Assembly: GCF_007751715.1 (NCBI RefSeq)
Contig: NZ_CP036292.1
Span: forward strand, 6,827,339-6,891,338
DNA length: 64,000 bases
Origin: Rosistilla oblonga
GTDB taxonomy: Bacteria; Planctomycetota; Planctomycetia; Pirellulales; Pirellulaceae
Reading direction: 5' to 3'
A program made the position numbers and the translations under genes. Shown one piece after another: positions 1-8,751 of this stretch. Position 1 is the first letter of the stretch, and each line of letters begins with the position of its first letter. The notes beneath the pieces were generated by a model. The model did no database searches, was not told the DNA's origin, and saw nothing but the letters and a program-made list of their open reading frames with translations.

Positions 1-675
1 GCGGAACAGATTCGCGACGATTTCCGCAAAGGAGCCAAGGGATCGGTCCTCTCGGGGGAACGGCTGTGCGAGAGCTATCGCCGACACGACCTCACCGGCC
101 AGATGCGGACCGAGATCCCCGACTCGCAACTGCTCGAGATCTGCAATCACGCGGTGGAGCGGTTCGATGCGGAAGATCAAACCGCATTGGACCCGCAACA
201 ATTGCGACGGACCGCCGAAGCGATGTGGCAAGAGATGTCGATGGTCAAGAAACTGCAGCACGGACTGACGCCGGTCGCCGCTCTGTTCGCTGCGTTTGCC
301 GCGGTAGTGATGGTTCCGGTCGATGGCGGCGGGACGCTGGTCCTGATGCACGCGTCGATCGCAGAGCTGTTGCTTGCCACAGGATTCGCCGGACTGGTGA
401 CCGCGTGGAACAGCCACGGGGCGCTGAAGGCGATGGAATTGCAAGCCGCTCAGCAACAGCTGGCCGACTTCATCGCCGTGCAATGCGATTCGTTAGGCGT
501 ACCGCGCGGGATCGACGATCAAATCGAACCGCTACAAATCCAGATCGGCCCCCGCGAACACGTCCTTCCCACGGCCAAGGTTGCACTGCGGCGATCGGAC
601 AGCACCAGCATCCGAATCTGGAAGCTGCGGCAGTCGTTCCTCGATTCGCTGCACCAAAACCTTCCGCGAGACTGA
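1..675 (+). CDS. C-terminal part of a membrane protein, possible GTPase partner (5' end outside window)
   Basis: The reading frame is open from base 1 (A-E-Q-I-R-D-D-F...) to TGA at 673-675, so the gene starts upstream; an internal ATG at 103 is not needed. The visible 224 residues have a polar helical N-terminal part, two hydrophobic segments at about residues 116-135 (from GLTPVAAL) and 145-168 (LMHASIAELLL), then a polar tail of about 55 residues. This two-helix, short-tail end resembles the end of the P-loop protein at 13463-15265. The two could be partners or paralogues separated by the accessory DNA between them, but that is inference, since no nucleotide-binding motif is visible in this fragment. 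Confidence 0.75.
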   Translation, partial: AEQIRDDFRKGAKGSVLSGERLCESYRRHDLTGQMRTEIPDSQLLEICNHAVERFDAEDQTALDPQQLRRTAEAMWQEMSMVKKLQHGLTPVAALFAAFAAVVMVPVDGGGTLVLMHASIAELLLATGFAGLVTAWNSHGALKAMELQAAQQQLADFIAVQCDSLGVPRGIDDQIEPLQIQIGPREHVLPTAKVALRRSDSTSIRIWKLRQSFLDSLHQNLPRD

Positions 676-699
676 GCCGACAGGCGTTCATCGCAGTTG

Positions 700-2240
700 C
701 CCAGGCCTGCACTTCGCTCGCGGGGCTCGCTCCGCTTGACCTGGGCTATGCAAAGGATCGGAGCTTCGCTCCTCGGGAAAGGTACAAGCCGCTGAGGCGG
801 CGATCGCGTAAAGCCTGCGGCGCGAGCCGCAGGATCGGACAAGCCGCAATCATTAAAAAGCCCCGGCAGGGGGCGACAGGTGCGCTGAATCTGTCGCCGC
901 CTGCCGGGGCTTATGTCGAGACTGTGCCCAACATTTCCTACGGCTGGCGCCGTAGGCTTTATGCGGCCGCCGCATCCGCGGCTACGGTGGTGGTTTGAGC
1001 GTGGCGGACGCGTTACCCAGGCCGGCACTTCGCTCGCGGAGCTCGCTCCGCTTGACCTGGGCTATGCAACGGATCGGAGCTTCGCCCCTCGGGCCAAGGT
1101 ACAAGCCGCTGAGGCGGCGATCGCGTAAAGCCTGCGGCGCGAGCCGCAGGGTCGGACAAGCCGCAAGCAATAAAAAGCCCCGGCAGGGGGCGGCAGGTGC
1201 GCTGAATCTGTCGCCGCCTACCGGGGCTCATGTCGAGATTATTCCTAACACTTCCTACGGCTTGCGCCGTAGGCTTTATGCGGCCGCCGCTTCCGCGGCT
1301 ACGGTGGTGGTTTGAGCGTGGCGGACGCGTTACCCAGGCCTGCACTTCGCTCGCGGGGCTCGCTTCGTTTGGCCTGGGCTATGCAAAGGATCGGAGCTTC
1401 GCCCCTCAGGCATGAAGGTTCCAAGCCGCGGAAGCGGCGATCGCATAAAGCCTGCGGCGCGAGCCGCAGGATCGGACAAGCCGCAATCAACACAAAGCCC
1501 CGACTGGGGCGGCAGATGTGCTGAATCTGTCGCCGCCTACCGGGGCTTGTATCGAGATTGTGCCTAACATTTCCTACGGCTAGCGCCGTAGGCTTTATGC
1601 GGCCGCCGCTGCCGCGGCTACGGTGGTGGTTTGAGCGTGGCGGACGCGTTACCCAGGCCTGCACTTCGCTCGCAAGGCTCGCTTCGTTTGGCCTGGGCTA
1701 TGCAAAGGATCGGAGCTTCGCCCCTCAGGCTAGCGCAAGCCGCGGAGGCGGCGATCGCATAAAGCCTGCGGCGTGAGCCGCAGGATCGGACAAGCCGCAA
1801 TCATTAAAAAGCCCCGGCAGGGGCGACAGGTGCGCTGAATCTGTCCCCGCCTGCCGGGGCTCATGCCGAGATTGTGCCCAACATTTCCTGCGACTGGCGC
1901 CGTAGGCTTTATGCGGCCGCCGCATCCGCGGCTACGGTGGTGGTTTGAGCGTGGCGGACGCGTTACCCAGGCCTGCACTTCGCTCGCGGAGCTCGCTCCG
2001 CTTGGCCTGGGCTATGCAAAGGATCGGAGCTTCGCCCCTCAGGCAAGCGCAAGCCGCGGAGGCGGCGGCTACGGAGGTGGTTTGAACGTGGCGGACACGT
2101 TACCCAGGCCTGCACTTCGCTCGCAAGGCTCGCTTCGCTTGACCTGGGCTATGCAAAGGATCGGAGCTTCGCCCCTCAGGCTAGCGCAAGCCGCGGAGGC
2201 GGCGATCGCATAAAGCCTGCGGCGCGAGCCGCAGGATCAC
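700..2240. repeat. Array A: about five tandem copies of a ~316-bp hairpin-rich repeat plus one short copy
   Basis: The marker CCCAGGCCTGCACTTCGCTC (one mismatch in copy 2) begins copies at 700, 1016, 1333, 1652, 1966 and 2103, so full units are 314-319 bp and the last is a 137-bp deletion form. Each full unit has several perfect or near-perfect hairpins. In unit 1 these are CCTGCGGC/GCCGCAGG around a GCGA tetraloop (814-833), a ~20-bp stem starting GCCCCGGCAGG (860-879 with 891-910), and CCTACGGC/GCCGTAGG around TGGC (937-956). The open frames through the array have biased composition and no recognisable product, so I treat them as non-coding. The array starts 25 bp after the stop of the upstream gene. 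Confidence 0.9.
860..910 (-). terminator. Terminator-like hairpin inside repeat unit 1 (minus strand)
   Basis: Read on the minus strand, a ~20-bp GC-rich stem (891-910 with 860-879) with an 11-nt loop is followed directly by five T residues. That is the classic intrinsic terminator layout. The same element recurs near 1175, 1497, 1808, 4410, 4540 and 4855 with small changes; some copies have fewer T residues (the 1497 copy has only three). Confidence 0.5.
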
Positions 2241-2441
2241 TTCCCGACAGGGCCGATGCGGGGGCAAGTAGCGTGAGAAGTGACCAGACCCTCTGGAAAA
2301 GCATGTGTTGATGGGGCGTGACGCCATCAGTGCAGTCGGGCGTTGCAAATGGGGGATGGGTCAGCGAGAATCAGAGCATGAAACCTATTCTCAGCTGGGC
2401 CAACTACTGAGATTCATAAGTTCTGCGACAGGAGCCCACAC
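2241..2441. other. Spacer between array A and the HEPN-like gene
   Basis: About 200 bp with no open frame that I support. It begins with GATCACTTC matched by GAAGTGAC about 40 bp later, a possible stem at the array edge, and contains a small GATGGGGCGTGACGCCATC hairpin. An AGGAG ribosome-binding site lies at 2430-2434. Confidence 0.4.
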
Positions 2442-2921
2442 GTGAACACGGATGAATTCGAACAAGCCAAATCGTTCATCTACCGCGACATCGAACGCGA
2501 GATCGCGTTGGCCCGACTATCAAATGACACTGATGCCGTGCGAACACTTGCAGCGCACAACGTCGCACCGGGCGGTGCCAACCTCCTTTCAGCACTCGGC
2601 TTGCTCTGCTACACCGAATTCGCAGGAAAACTCGAACACCGTCACAAATACGCTTCCCACAATTTCAACAATTTTTTCGACAAACTCGGTAGAGCATATT
2701 CCGACTTCCGGAAGAACGGTCACAACGTTTACGACATCTTTCGTTGCGGACTCGCGCACGAATACTACGTCAAAAAGTCATGTGTCATCGCAATGTTCGG
2801 TTCGGCCGATCAGGCTGGTGTTGGCCTTCAGGCGGATGGCCGTTACTACTTCATCGTCGATCGTTATTTCCGCGATTTTCAACTTGCATTCGATGCCCTC
2901 GAAAAACGACTTTTCCCGTAA
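2442..2921 (+). CDS. Hypothetical protein with an RX4H (HEPN-like) motif
   Basis: 159 residues, predicted soluble and mostly helical. The start is GTG at 2442, chosen because AGGAG sits 7 nt upstream. Residues 97-106 read Y-D-I-F-R-C-G-L-A-H, giving R101-x4-H106. The RX4-6H motif is the catalytic signature of HEPN RNases found in toxins and defence proteins. The rest (GLLCYTEF, NFNNFFDKLG) is the kind of conserved core seen in uncharacterised bacterial families. No membrane segment is visible. The base composition is less GC-rich than in the surrounding core genes, and the nuclease gene follows on the same strand. HEPN assignment rests on one motif, so it is tentative. Confidence 0.7.
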   Translation: MNTDEFEQAKSFIYRDIEREIALARLSNDTDAVRTLAAHNVAPGGANLLSALGLLCYTEFAGKLEHRHKYASHNFNNFFDKLGRAYSDFRKNGHNVYDIFRCGLAHEYYVKKSCVIAMFGSADQAGVGLQADGRYYFIVDRYFRDFQLAFDALEKRLFP

Positions 2922-3044
2922 CCGCAAATGCCGCAGAACCATCGCATGCACGGGAGCGGCGGTCACAAGCGGATTTTGAAATCAACGTCCCCCCCCGCCG
3001 CCCCGTGATGCGGGACGTTACCCCCGCTAGATAAATGACAGTCA

Positions 3045-3632
3045 ATGGACGACGAAATCTCAGAATTCGATCGGCTTAACGAAGCCTTGGCACCCAAGCC
3101 ACTTCCTTGGCAAGACTTTGAGTCCGAAGTTGCTGCCTATCTCGATGACGAGATCAAGTCACTTGGTATCGATCCTGCAACATCACGAGTAATGCGGAAG
3201 CCGAAGTACTTTTCCAAGATACGTGAGTCAGAGATCGAATTTGATGCAAGTGTCGAGGTTTGGCCGGTTGCTAACGCTGACAAGCCAACGGTGATTTGGC
3301 TCTGGGAATGCAAGGACTATCCTTCACGAAACGTTGACGTGTCCGAGATCGAAGAGTTTCACGACAAGATGCGACAAGTCGGTGCTCACAAGGGAACCGT
3401 TGCGACTCGAAAGGGCTTTGCGAAGGGCGCGGTGACCGCTGCGAATTCCTACGGCATCGCACTGATCACACTAAACAAGCGCCAGGTCTCTTACTTGGCG
3501 TTTTCTCGCGACGCAGGAGTCCTTTATGAAACGGAAATTCGGATCGCCGCATGTATTCACGAAACCGGGCGTGAAGAATTTGACCTTGCCTTTGATACCT
3601 TTCTCTATCGTGAACTGGAAACGCAGATCTGA
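3045..3632 (+). CDS. Restriction-endonuclease-like protein, PD-(D/E)xK fold, Mrr-like
   Basis: 195 residues with an ATG start and only a weak ribosome-binding site. The catalytic pattern is visible: D67 in I-E-F-D-A-S, then E88-C-K90 in W-L-W-E-C-K-D, after which V-G-A-H-K-G-T-V-A-T-R-K-G-F matches the conserved strand and helix following the ExK motif in type IV/Mrr-like nucleases. There is no obvious DNA-recognition or NTPase domain, so the protein is a stand-alone catalytic core. It may cut modified or foreign DNA. It lies 123 bp after the HEPN-like gene, and its lower GC content suggests acquisition. No methyltransferase is nearby, arguing against a classical restriction-modification system. 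Confidence 0.72.
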   Translation: MDDEISEFDRLNEALAPKPLPWQDFESEVAAYLDDEIKSLGIDPATSRVMRKPKYFSKIRESEIEFDASVEVWPVANADKPTVIWLWECKDYPSRNVDVSEIEEFHDKMRQVGAHKGTVATRKGFAKGAVTAANSYGIALITLNKRQVSYLAFSRDAGVLYETEIRIAACIHETGREEFDLAFDTFLYRELETQI

Positions 3633-3758
3633 TCAGTGAAACGATGCCAACTCCAGTTTTGGCGTAACCATGTGATGCACGCGGAGTCGGGCTTGCGTGC
3701 TTTCTGGAATGGACAACCAAATCACCCGCGCCCCGGTGATCGCCACCGTTATTCGTGC

Positions 3759-3764
3759 TACACT
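3759..3764 (+). promoter_or_regulatory. Possible extended -10 element of the antitoxin gene
   Basis: TGC followed by TACACT gives an extended -10 pattern 27 bp before the ATG at 3792. No clear -35 is seen. GGAG at 3782-3785 would be the ribosome-binding site. Confidence 0.35.
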
Positions 3765-3791
3765 TAACGTTCGCTTGATACGGAGACACAA

Positions 3792-4001
3792 ATGCAACTT
3801 CCATTGGAAACGATGACCACCGCACAGAAGCTGGATGCTATGGAGCAACTCTGGGCTTCGCTTCGTTCCTCGGCAGACTATTCGCCCCCCGGCTGGCACG
3901 GCGAAATCCTTGCTGAGCGGAAACGCCGAGTCGAGAATGGCGAAACAACCTTTCCATCGCTTGACGACGTGGTTTCGCGAATCAAACAAGGCCGCAAGTG
4001 A
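3792..4001 (+). CDS. Addiction-module antitoxin (TIGR02574-like)
   Basis: 69 residues. The sequence T-T-A-Q-K-L-D-A-M-E-Q-L-W-A-S-L, then W-H-G-E-I-L-A-E-R, is the typical pattern of short 'putative addiction module' antitoxins, which neutralise a RelE/ParE-type toxin encoded directly downstream. The ATG has GGAG 6 nt upstream. The stop TGA overlaps a GTG (GTGA at 3998-4001) that opens the toxin frame, the usual translational coupling. Because the toxin frame is interrupted, this antitoxin may now act alone. Confidence 0.8.
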   Translation: MQLPLETMTTAQKLDAMEQLWASLRSSADYSPPGWHGEILAERKRRVENGETTFPSLDDVVSRIKQGRK

Positions 4002-4294
4002 ATGTCCAGCTTTCGGGCGAAGCTGAACGCGACTTGCTGAATGGCGTCGCGTTCTAGGATGGCGTCGACCGGCACGCTGGTGACCATTTCCTTGAATCAC
4101 TCACCACGGATCTTCGCTCCCTGTCGTTTCTCGGGGGTGTCCATGCGATGCGCCATGGTTACCACTGCATGTCGGCGAGTCGTTTTCCGTTCGCAATCTA
4201 CTATGCAGTCGATTCGGGCTCCATTTTCGTCATCGCAATCCTTGACGAGCGCCGCGACCCTGGGTGGATTGCGAATCGATTACAACTCGGATGA
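3998..4294 (+). pseudogene. RelE/ParE-family toxin with an in-frame amber stop
   Basis: From GTG at 3998 the frame reads V-N-V-Q-L-S-G-E-A-E-R-D-L-L-N-G-V-A-F, then TAG at 4055-4057, then continues without another stop for 78 codons to TGA at 4292-4294. The downstream part contains H-F-L-E-S-L, G-Y-H-C-M-S-A-S-R-F-P-F-A, I-Y-Y and D-E-R-R-D-P-G-W, all hallmarks of the RelE/ParE fold including the R-F-P-F-A-I-Y-Y strands. In relatives the interrupted position follows F and is often tyrosine, and TAC/TAT to TAG is a single change. The gene is most simply a recent nonsense pseudogene. Repeat array B begins just after its stop. Confidence 0.85.
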
Positions 4295-4301
4295 CCATCG
4301 C

Positions 4302-5125
4302 ATGCAAAGGATCGGAGCTTCGCTCCTCGGGCAACGCACAAGCCGCGGGAGCGGCGATCGCATAAAGCCTGCGGCGCGAGCCGCAGGATCGGACAAGCCG
4401 CAATCATTAAAAGGCCCCGGCAAGGGCGGCAGATGCGCTGAATCTGTCGCCGCCTACCGGGGCTTATATCGAGATTGTTCCTAACACTTCCTACGGCTGG
4501 CGCCGCAGGATCGGACAAGCCGCAATCATTAAAAAGCCCCGACTGGGGCGGCAGGTGCGCTGAATCTGTCGCCGCCTGCCGGGGCTCATGTCGAGATTGT
4601 TTCTAACACTTCCTACGGCTGGCGCCGTAGGCTATATGCGGCCGCCGCATCCGCGGCTACGGTGGTGGTTTTAGCGTGGCGGACGCGTTACCCAGGCCTG
4701 CACTTCGCTCGCGGGGCTCGCTACGTTTGACCTGGGCTATGCAAAGGATCGGAGCTTCGCTCCTCGGGCAAGGTACAAGCCGCGGGAGCGGCGATCGCAT
4801 ACAGCCTGCGGCGCGAGCCGCAGGATCGGGCAAGCCGCAACCATTAAAAGGCCCCGGCAAGGGCGGCAGATGCGCTGAATCTGTCGCCGCCTACCGGGGC
4901 TTACATCGAGATTGTTCCTAACACTTTCTACGGCTGGCGCCGTAGGCTTTATGCGGCCGCCGCTGCCGCGGCTACGGTGGTGGTTTGAGCGTGTTGCGGA
5001 CGCGTTACCCAGGCCTGCACTTCGCTCGCGAGGCTCGCTTCGCTTGACCTGGGCTATGCAAAGGATCGGAGCTTTGCACCTCGGGCAAGGTTACGAACTG
5101 CTGGAGCGGCCGACGGACGGCGTTT
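4302..5125. repeat. Array B: second block of the ~316-bp hairpin repeat, same orientation as array A
   Basis: A partial copy starts near 4302 (ATGCAAAGGATCGGAGCTTC), with marker-start copies at 4691 and 5008 (317 bp apart). The first copy has the big terminator-like stem twice (about 4408-4462 and 4535-4586), an internal duplication. Orientation is the same as array A, so the cassette at 2.24-4.30 kb is bracketed by long direct repeats. The array abuts the stop codon of the cysteine-rich gene at 5133. Confidence 0.88.
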
Positions 5126-5132
5126 GCATGCG

Positions 5133-5513
5133 CTACGGGGTGAGCCAGAGGGCTTCTTTCAGGGCATGACAGGTGGGTAGAAACCACCAGGTGCGTTTCT
5201 TTTCGGTTTCGCAGGGCTGCGGACAACAAGCGACATCGCCCGCCGGTACACACTTGTACCACGACGGATAGGCCGGGAAACAAGCGCGAGGGTAGGGACG
5301 AGGAGTGTAGTCATCGCAGCAGCAATTGGGCGGAAAGCAGTTGCCCGAGCATGCGTCGTCGTTGGTCCGGCAATCGCACGCTGTCCCTGCAAGTGAATCA
5401 CAAGGCAGTGCGTGAGAACCGGCCGGCGCGTGCGGCGGCTGTTGAGCAACGGCCAAGTTTCCGACGCCCCACGCGGTCAGAAAACCGAGCAGACAAACCA
5501 AAGCTTTTGTCAT
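5133..5513 (-). CDS. Small secreted cysteine-rich protein
   Basis: 126 residues. A signal peptide is visible (MTKALVCLLGFLTAWGVG, cleavage near V-A-Q/Q). The mature part has about 14 cysteines, including N-C-C-C and A-C-C clusters, and is rich in Pro, with no family I recognise. The Cys content suggests disulfide cross-linking or metal binding at the cell surface. The gene starts 12 bp after the stop of the outer-membrane factor, so it probably belongs to the same transcript. The function is unknown. Confidence 0.7.
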   Translation of the reverse strand: MTKALVCLLGFLTAWGVGNLAVAQQPPHAPAGSHALPCDSLAGTACDCRTNDDACSGNCFPPNCCCDDYTPRPYPRACFPAYPSWYKCVPAGDVACCPQPCETEKKRTWWFLPTCHALKEALWLTP

Positions 5514-5525
5514 CGAATCTGTTTC

Positions 5526-7139
5526 CTATTCTGTCGTTATAAGCTCGGGAGCTTCTACCACAACGGAAGTCGCCGGCACTGTTTCAATCATCCCCACGGT
5601 CGCAATCGCAGGGTCGGACAATCGCAACTGCCAACCGCCGCCGAGCGATCGATAGACAGTGATCAACGCCAGGGCGACATCTCCCTGAGCCTGAGCTAAC
5701 AAGTTCTGTTGCTGAACCAAAAACTGTTCCGCGACAAAGACCGAGGTGAAATCGATGACACCTGCGTTAAATTGATCGGTAGCCAACTTCACGGCGCGTT
5801 TGGCTGCCGTGACACTTGCCTCGAGTCGCTCGGCGGTCACCTTCGAGTTGACGTAATCGATGATGCCATTCTCCACCTCCCTCGCCGCTACCAGAACTTT
5901 CTGTTGGTAGACAGCCACCAATTCTTGCGTCTTGAATTCCTGCAGCCGGACGTTGTTCACGATCCGTCCGTAGTTCAGCACGTTCCAACTGAAGCCCGGC
6001 GTAATCTGGCCGATACCACTGCGCGGACCAAACAGGAGATCGAGATCCTTGGCTTGGTAACCGATGTCGCCGCTGATGAAAAACTGAGGATAGAAATCGG
6101 CTTCCGCGACACCGATCTGCGCATTCTGAGCCGCGATGTATCGCTCGGCTGCGCGAAGGTCAGGCCGGCGGCGAATCAGATCGGCCGGGATGCCGACGAG
6201 CACTTCGGGGGGCGATTCGGGGATAGGAGCCGTGCCGAGCATCTCTGCCAGATCGGTTGGCGGCATGCCGAGCAACAGACAAAGCTGGTTTTGCGAAACG
6301 CGAATCCCCGTTTCGATCGTCGGTTGCGTCGCTCGCAATTGTTCCAACAGCGAGTTGGCCTGGACCGTGCCTAGTTCGTTGGTCTGCCCCGACTTCCATC
6401 GCTCGGTGGCAATCTTGAGCGTCGATTCTTGCAGCGTGATGTTCTGCTGCACATACAAAAGTTGTTGCTGCAGGATTCGGTAGGTTACGTAGGTCGACGC
6501 GACGTCGCCGATCAGCGTCACCATCACGTTGTCGTAATCATCGACCGAGGCATCGACGACGTCATCGGTCGATTCAACGATGCGACGGATCTTGCCCCAG
6601 AAATCAATTTCCCACGACGCGCCAAACGTGGCACTCCACGTACTGAAGTGGCTCACCGGCGATGGCACGGCAACATTCTTACTCAACTGAGAACGAGTGA
6701 ACGATCCGTCGATCGACTGGCTCTGTGGAAACAGGCTGCCAACGGCGATCCCTTTTTGGGCGCGGGCCTCGAGCACACGCGTTGCGGCAACTCGCAGGTT
6801 AACGTTCTGTTGGTACGCGGTAACGATCAATCCATCGAGAACAGGATCTTCGAAAACCGTCCACCAATCGCTGTAGTTCACCGAGCTGGTGTTAACGCCT
6901 TCGTGGTCGCTGTCGATCCACTGGTTTGCCAACGGGACCGGCGGGCGACGGTAGTCCGGCCCTACTTTGAAACCGTTGTCGACAAATTCTCGCAGCGGCG
7001 TCGAACAACCGCTCAAGAGCGTCAAACCGATAGCACAAACAACCACCAAAGACTGGGGCAGCGACCGGCGATCCAGCATCATCCTGAAACAGGAGCGTGA
7101 CGTTAAAGCGTTCATCGCGAATCCATTGCGCACCAACAC
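5526..7139 (-). CDS. Outer-membrane efflux lipoprotein, NodT/TolC family
   Basis: A TolC-type outer-membrane factor forming the exit duct of tripartite exporters. A lipobox L-L-S-G-C ends the signal sequence, and the mature protein begins C-S-T-P-L-R-E-F. Family landmarks follow: V-G-P-D-Y-R-R-P-P-V-P, W-W-x-x-F-x-D-P-V-L, Y-Q-Q-N-V-N-L-R-V-A-A-T-R-V-L-E-A-R-A, and I-P-A-D-L-I-R-R-R-P-D-L-R-A-A-E-R, in two OEP repeats. I chose the GTG start because GGAG lies 6 nt upstream; TTG at 7160 and ATGs at 7115 and 7079 are alternatives. The gene is downstream of the membrane-fusion gene on the same strand with a 227-bp gap. Confidence 0.88.
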   Translation of the reverse strand: MLVRNGFAMNALTSRSCFRMMLDRRSLPQSLVVVCAIGLTLLSGCSTPLREFVDNGFKVGPDYRRPPVPLANQWIDSDHEGVNTSSVNYSDWWTVFEDPVLDGLIVTAYQQNVNLRVAATRVLEARAQKGIAVGSLFPQSQSIDGSFTRSQLSKNVAVPSPVSHFSTWSATFGASWEIDFWGKIRRIVESTDDVVDASVDDYDNVMVTLIGDVASTYVTYRILQQQLLYVQQNITLQESTLKIATERWKSGQTNELGTVQANSLLEQLRATQPTIETGIRVSQNQLCLLLGMPPTDLAEMLGTAPIPESPPEVLVGIPADLIRRRPDLRAAERYIAAQNAQIGVAEADFYPQFFISGDIGYQAKDLDLLFGPRSGIGQITPGFSWNVLNYGRIVNNVRLQEFKTQELVAVYQQKVLVAAREVENGIIDYVNSKVTAERLEASVTAAKRAVKLATDQFNAGVIDFTSVFVAEQFLVQQQNLLAQAQGDVALALITVYRSLGGGWQLRLSDPAIATVGMIETVPATSVVVEAPELITTE

Positions 7140-7366
7140 GGTCAGCTCCGCATCGTGCAAAGCACGCGACGGGTCATCCCAGTTATACAGGTCTGCCCCG
7201 TTTTACGGTTCCACCTTCGATGGTCGTATCGGTTGCTTGTCTTGGTCTGGTTGAGACCGATACTCAAGAACTACGCAACGCACCAGCGGCTGATGAGCTA
7301 GGAAAAGTTTGCCGCCGCAGAACCCGCTTAACCGCGCAGGCCAAGCCCAGTTTTGAGAACCTTGCG

Positions 7367-8740
7367 TTAACTTGGCATGATGTACAGAAGCCACTTCTGC
7401 ATGCGGATGGCGACCTTGGAGATGATGTGAACCGGCTTGCCATGATCGGTATAAATGGCCACCGTCCCACCAGCACCAAGCGGCAGACTGGGGATCGTTT
7501 GGTCCTGATCCAACAGGATTTTCACAGCCAAGAAGCCATGAGAGCCAACCTGGGAAGCAAGCGGAACAGATTTGCTGGGGTCAAACTGGCCTTCGCCCGT
7601 CGCCGGAATCACTTGGTCCACCTTGCCTTTAAACAGTCGGCCGGGGAAGGGATTCAGAACCAATTCCACATCATCCCCGCTCTCGACGTTCATCAACCAG
7701 TTTTGTGGATACGAAGCGACGATAAACGTTTGTTCGGTGTTGATGAACGTTCCGGCAGCCGCCAACGGCACCGGGACCAACATCGTCCCCTCCTGCACCG
7801 TCCAGTTCACAACATAACCATCCGCAGGGGCCAACATTTTGCATTGCCCCAAATTGAACTGGGCGTCGCTGACCTGCGCCTCGGCGGCTTGAACCTTGCT
7901 TGCGGCGATCTTCACGCCGAGCATCGCCTGACTTTCCGAAGCGTCCGCCTGCTGTTGGACGGCTTGAGCGGCGACCAGTCCGGCTGCCGCTTGCTGCTCG
8001 GCCGCTTGGGATTGACTGAGTCCTGCTTCCGCTTGCAGCAGTGCCGCTTGAGCCTCGTTGACTCCGGTTTCCGCAGCTTGCAAGGCTGCGTCCGCTGCTT
8101 GACGACTCTGCACCGACTGAGTCACGCGGAGCGCGCTGATCGCTCCGGCGTCGGTCTTCTGCAGGTTCACGGCGATCTGTTCTTCGGTCTTCGCCAAATC
8201 GTCAGCCGCCTTGGCTTTGGTGACGCCCGCTTCCGCGCTGGCGATGCCCGCTTTGGCTCGTTTGATACTCGCCAACGCGTTGGAAACTACAGCCTTCGAT
8301 TGACCGACGGCCGCGGTGGCTTGCTGCACGCCAGCCGCCGCGCTTGCCACACTCGCCTTGGCGACGTCCACTCCCGCCTCGGCTTGTTTGAGTCCCTCGC
8401 GGGCTGCCTGCAGCTGCGCCGTGGCTTGGTCGAGCGCGTTCTGATAAGGCGTCGGATTAATCTCCAACAGCAAGTCGCCCTTCTTCATCGGCACGTTGGC
8501 TTGGGCATGCACCTTCGCAACTTGCCCCTTCACATAAGGGACCAACTGGACAACGTATTGCGTCGTGACGACGCGCGGACTCACCGGAGCGGACAAAGTC
8601 CAGGCGACCGCTGGCCCACCGATCACAAAAATCCCCGCCACCAAAATCAAGGCGATTGGATAGGGATTCGGTTTGACCAACTTCATCTTGAAAAGCAGGA
8701 CCACTACCGCCACGTAGATCGTCAACATAAAAGCAATCAC
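7367..8740 (-). CDS. HlyD/EmrA-type membrane fusion protein (YiaV/YibH-like)
   Basis: 457 residues. There are two N-terminal hydrophobic segments (IAFMLTIYVAVVVLLF and PIALILVAGIFVIGGPAVAW), a lipoyl-like strand with V-P-Y-V-K-G-Q-V and I-N-P-T-P-Y, a very long Ala/Gln-rich alpha-hairpin coiled coil at about residues 115-290, and a C-terminal barrel (P-A-D-G-Y-V-V-N-W). The start is GTG at 8740, just after the DUF3302 stop. In E. coli a YiaV-type protein is likewise encoded next to the DUF3302 protein YiaW. It should bridge the inner membrane to the outer-membrane factor downstream. No inner-membrane transporter is encoded here. Confidence 0.88.
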   Translation of the reverse strand: MIAFMLTIYVAVVVLLFKMKLVKPNPYPIALILVAGIFVIGGPAVAWTLSAPVSPRVVTTQYVVQLVPYVKGQVAKVHAQANVPMKKGDLLLEINPTPYQNALDQATAQLQAAREGLKQAEAGVDVAKASVASAAAGVQQATAAVGQSKAVVSNALASIKRAKAGIASAEAGVTKAKAADDLAKTEEQIAVNLQKTDAGAISALRVTQSVQSRQAADAALQAAETGVNEAQAALLQAEAGLSQSQAAEQQAAAGLVAAQAVQQQADASESQAMLGVKIAASKVQAAEAQVSDAQFNLGQCKMLAPADGYVVNWTVQEGTMLVPVPLAAAGTFINTEQTFIVASYPQNWLMNVESGDDVELVLNPFPGRLFKGKVDQVIPATGEGQFDPSKSVPLASQVGSHGFLAVKILLDQDQTIPSLPLGAGGTVAIYTDHGKPVHIISKVAIRMQKWLLYIMPS

Positions 8741-8751
8741 GGCGTCATATC

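Noticed and set aside
700-2240. Many open frames on both strands inside array A (and 4302-5125)
   Set aside because: They follow the repeat period, are rich in Arg/Ser/Pro, overlap each other in several frames and match no protein family. They are by-products of a GC-rich repeat.
700-5125. CRISPR array
   Set aside because: The repeat unit is ~316 bp and the whole unit is conserved; there are no short repeats with unique spacers and no cas genes.
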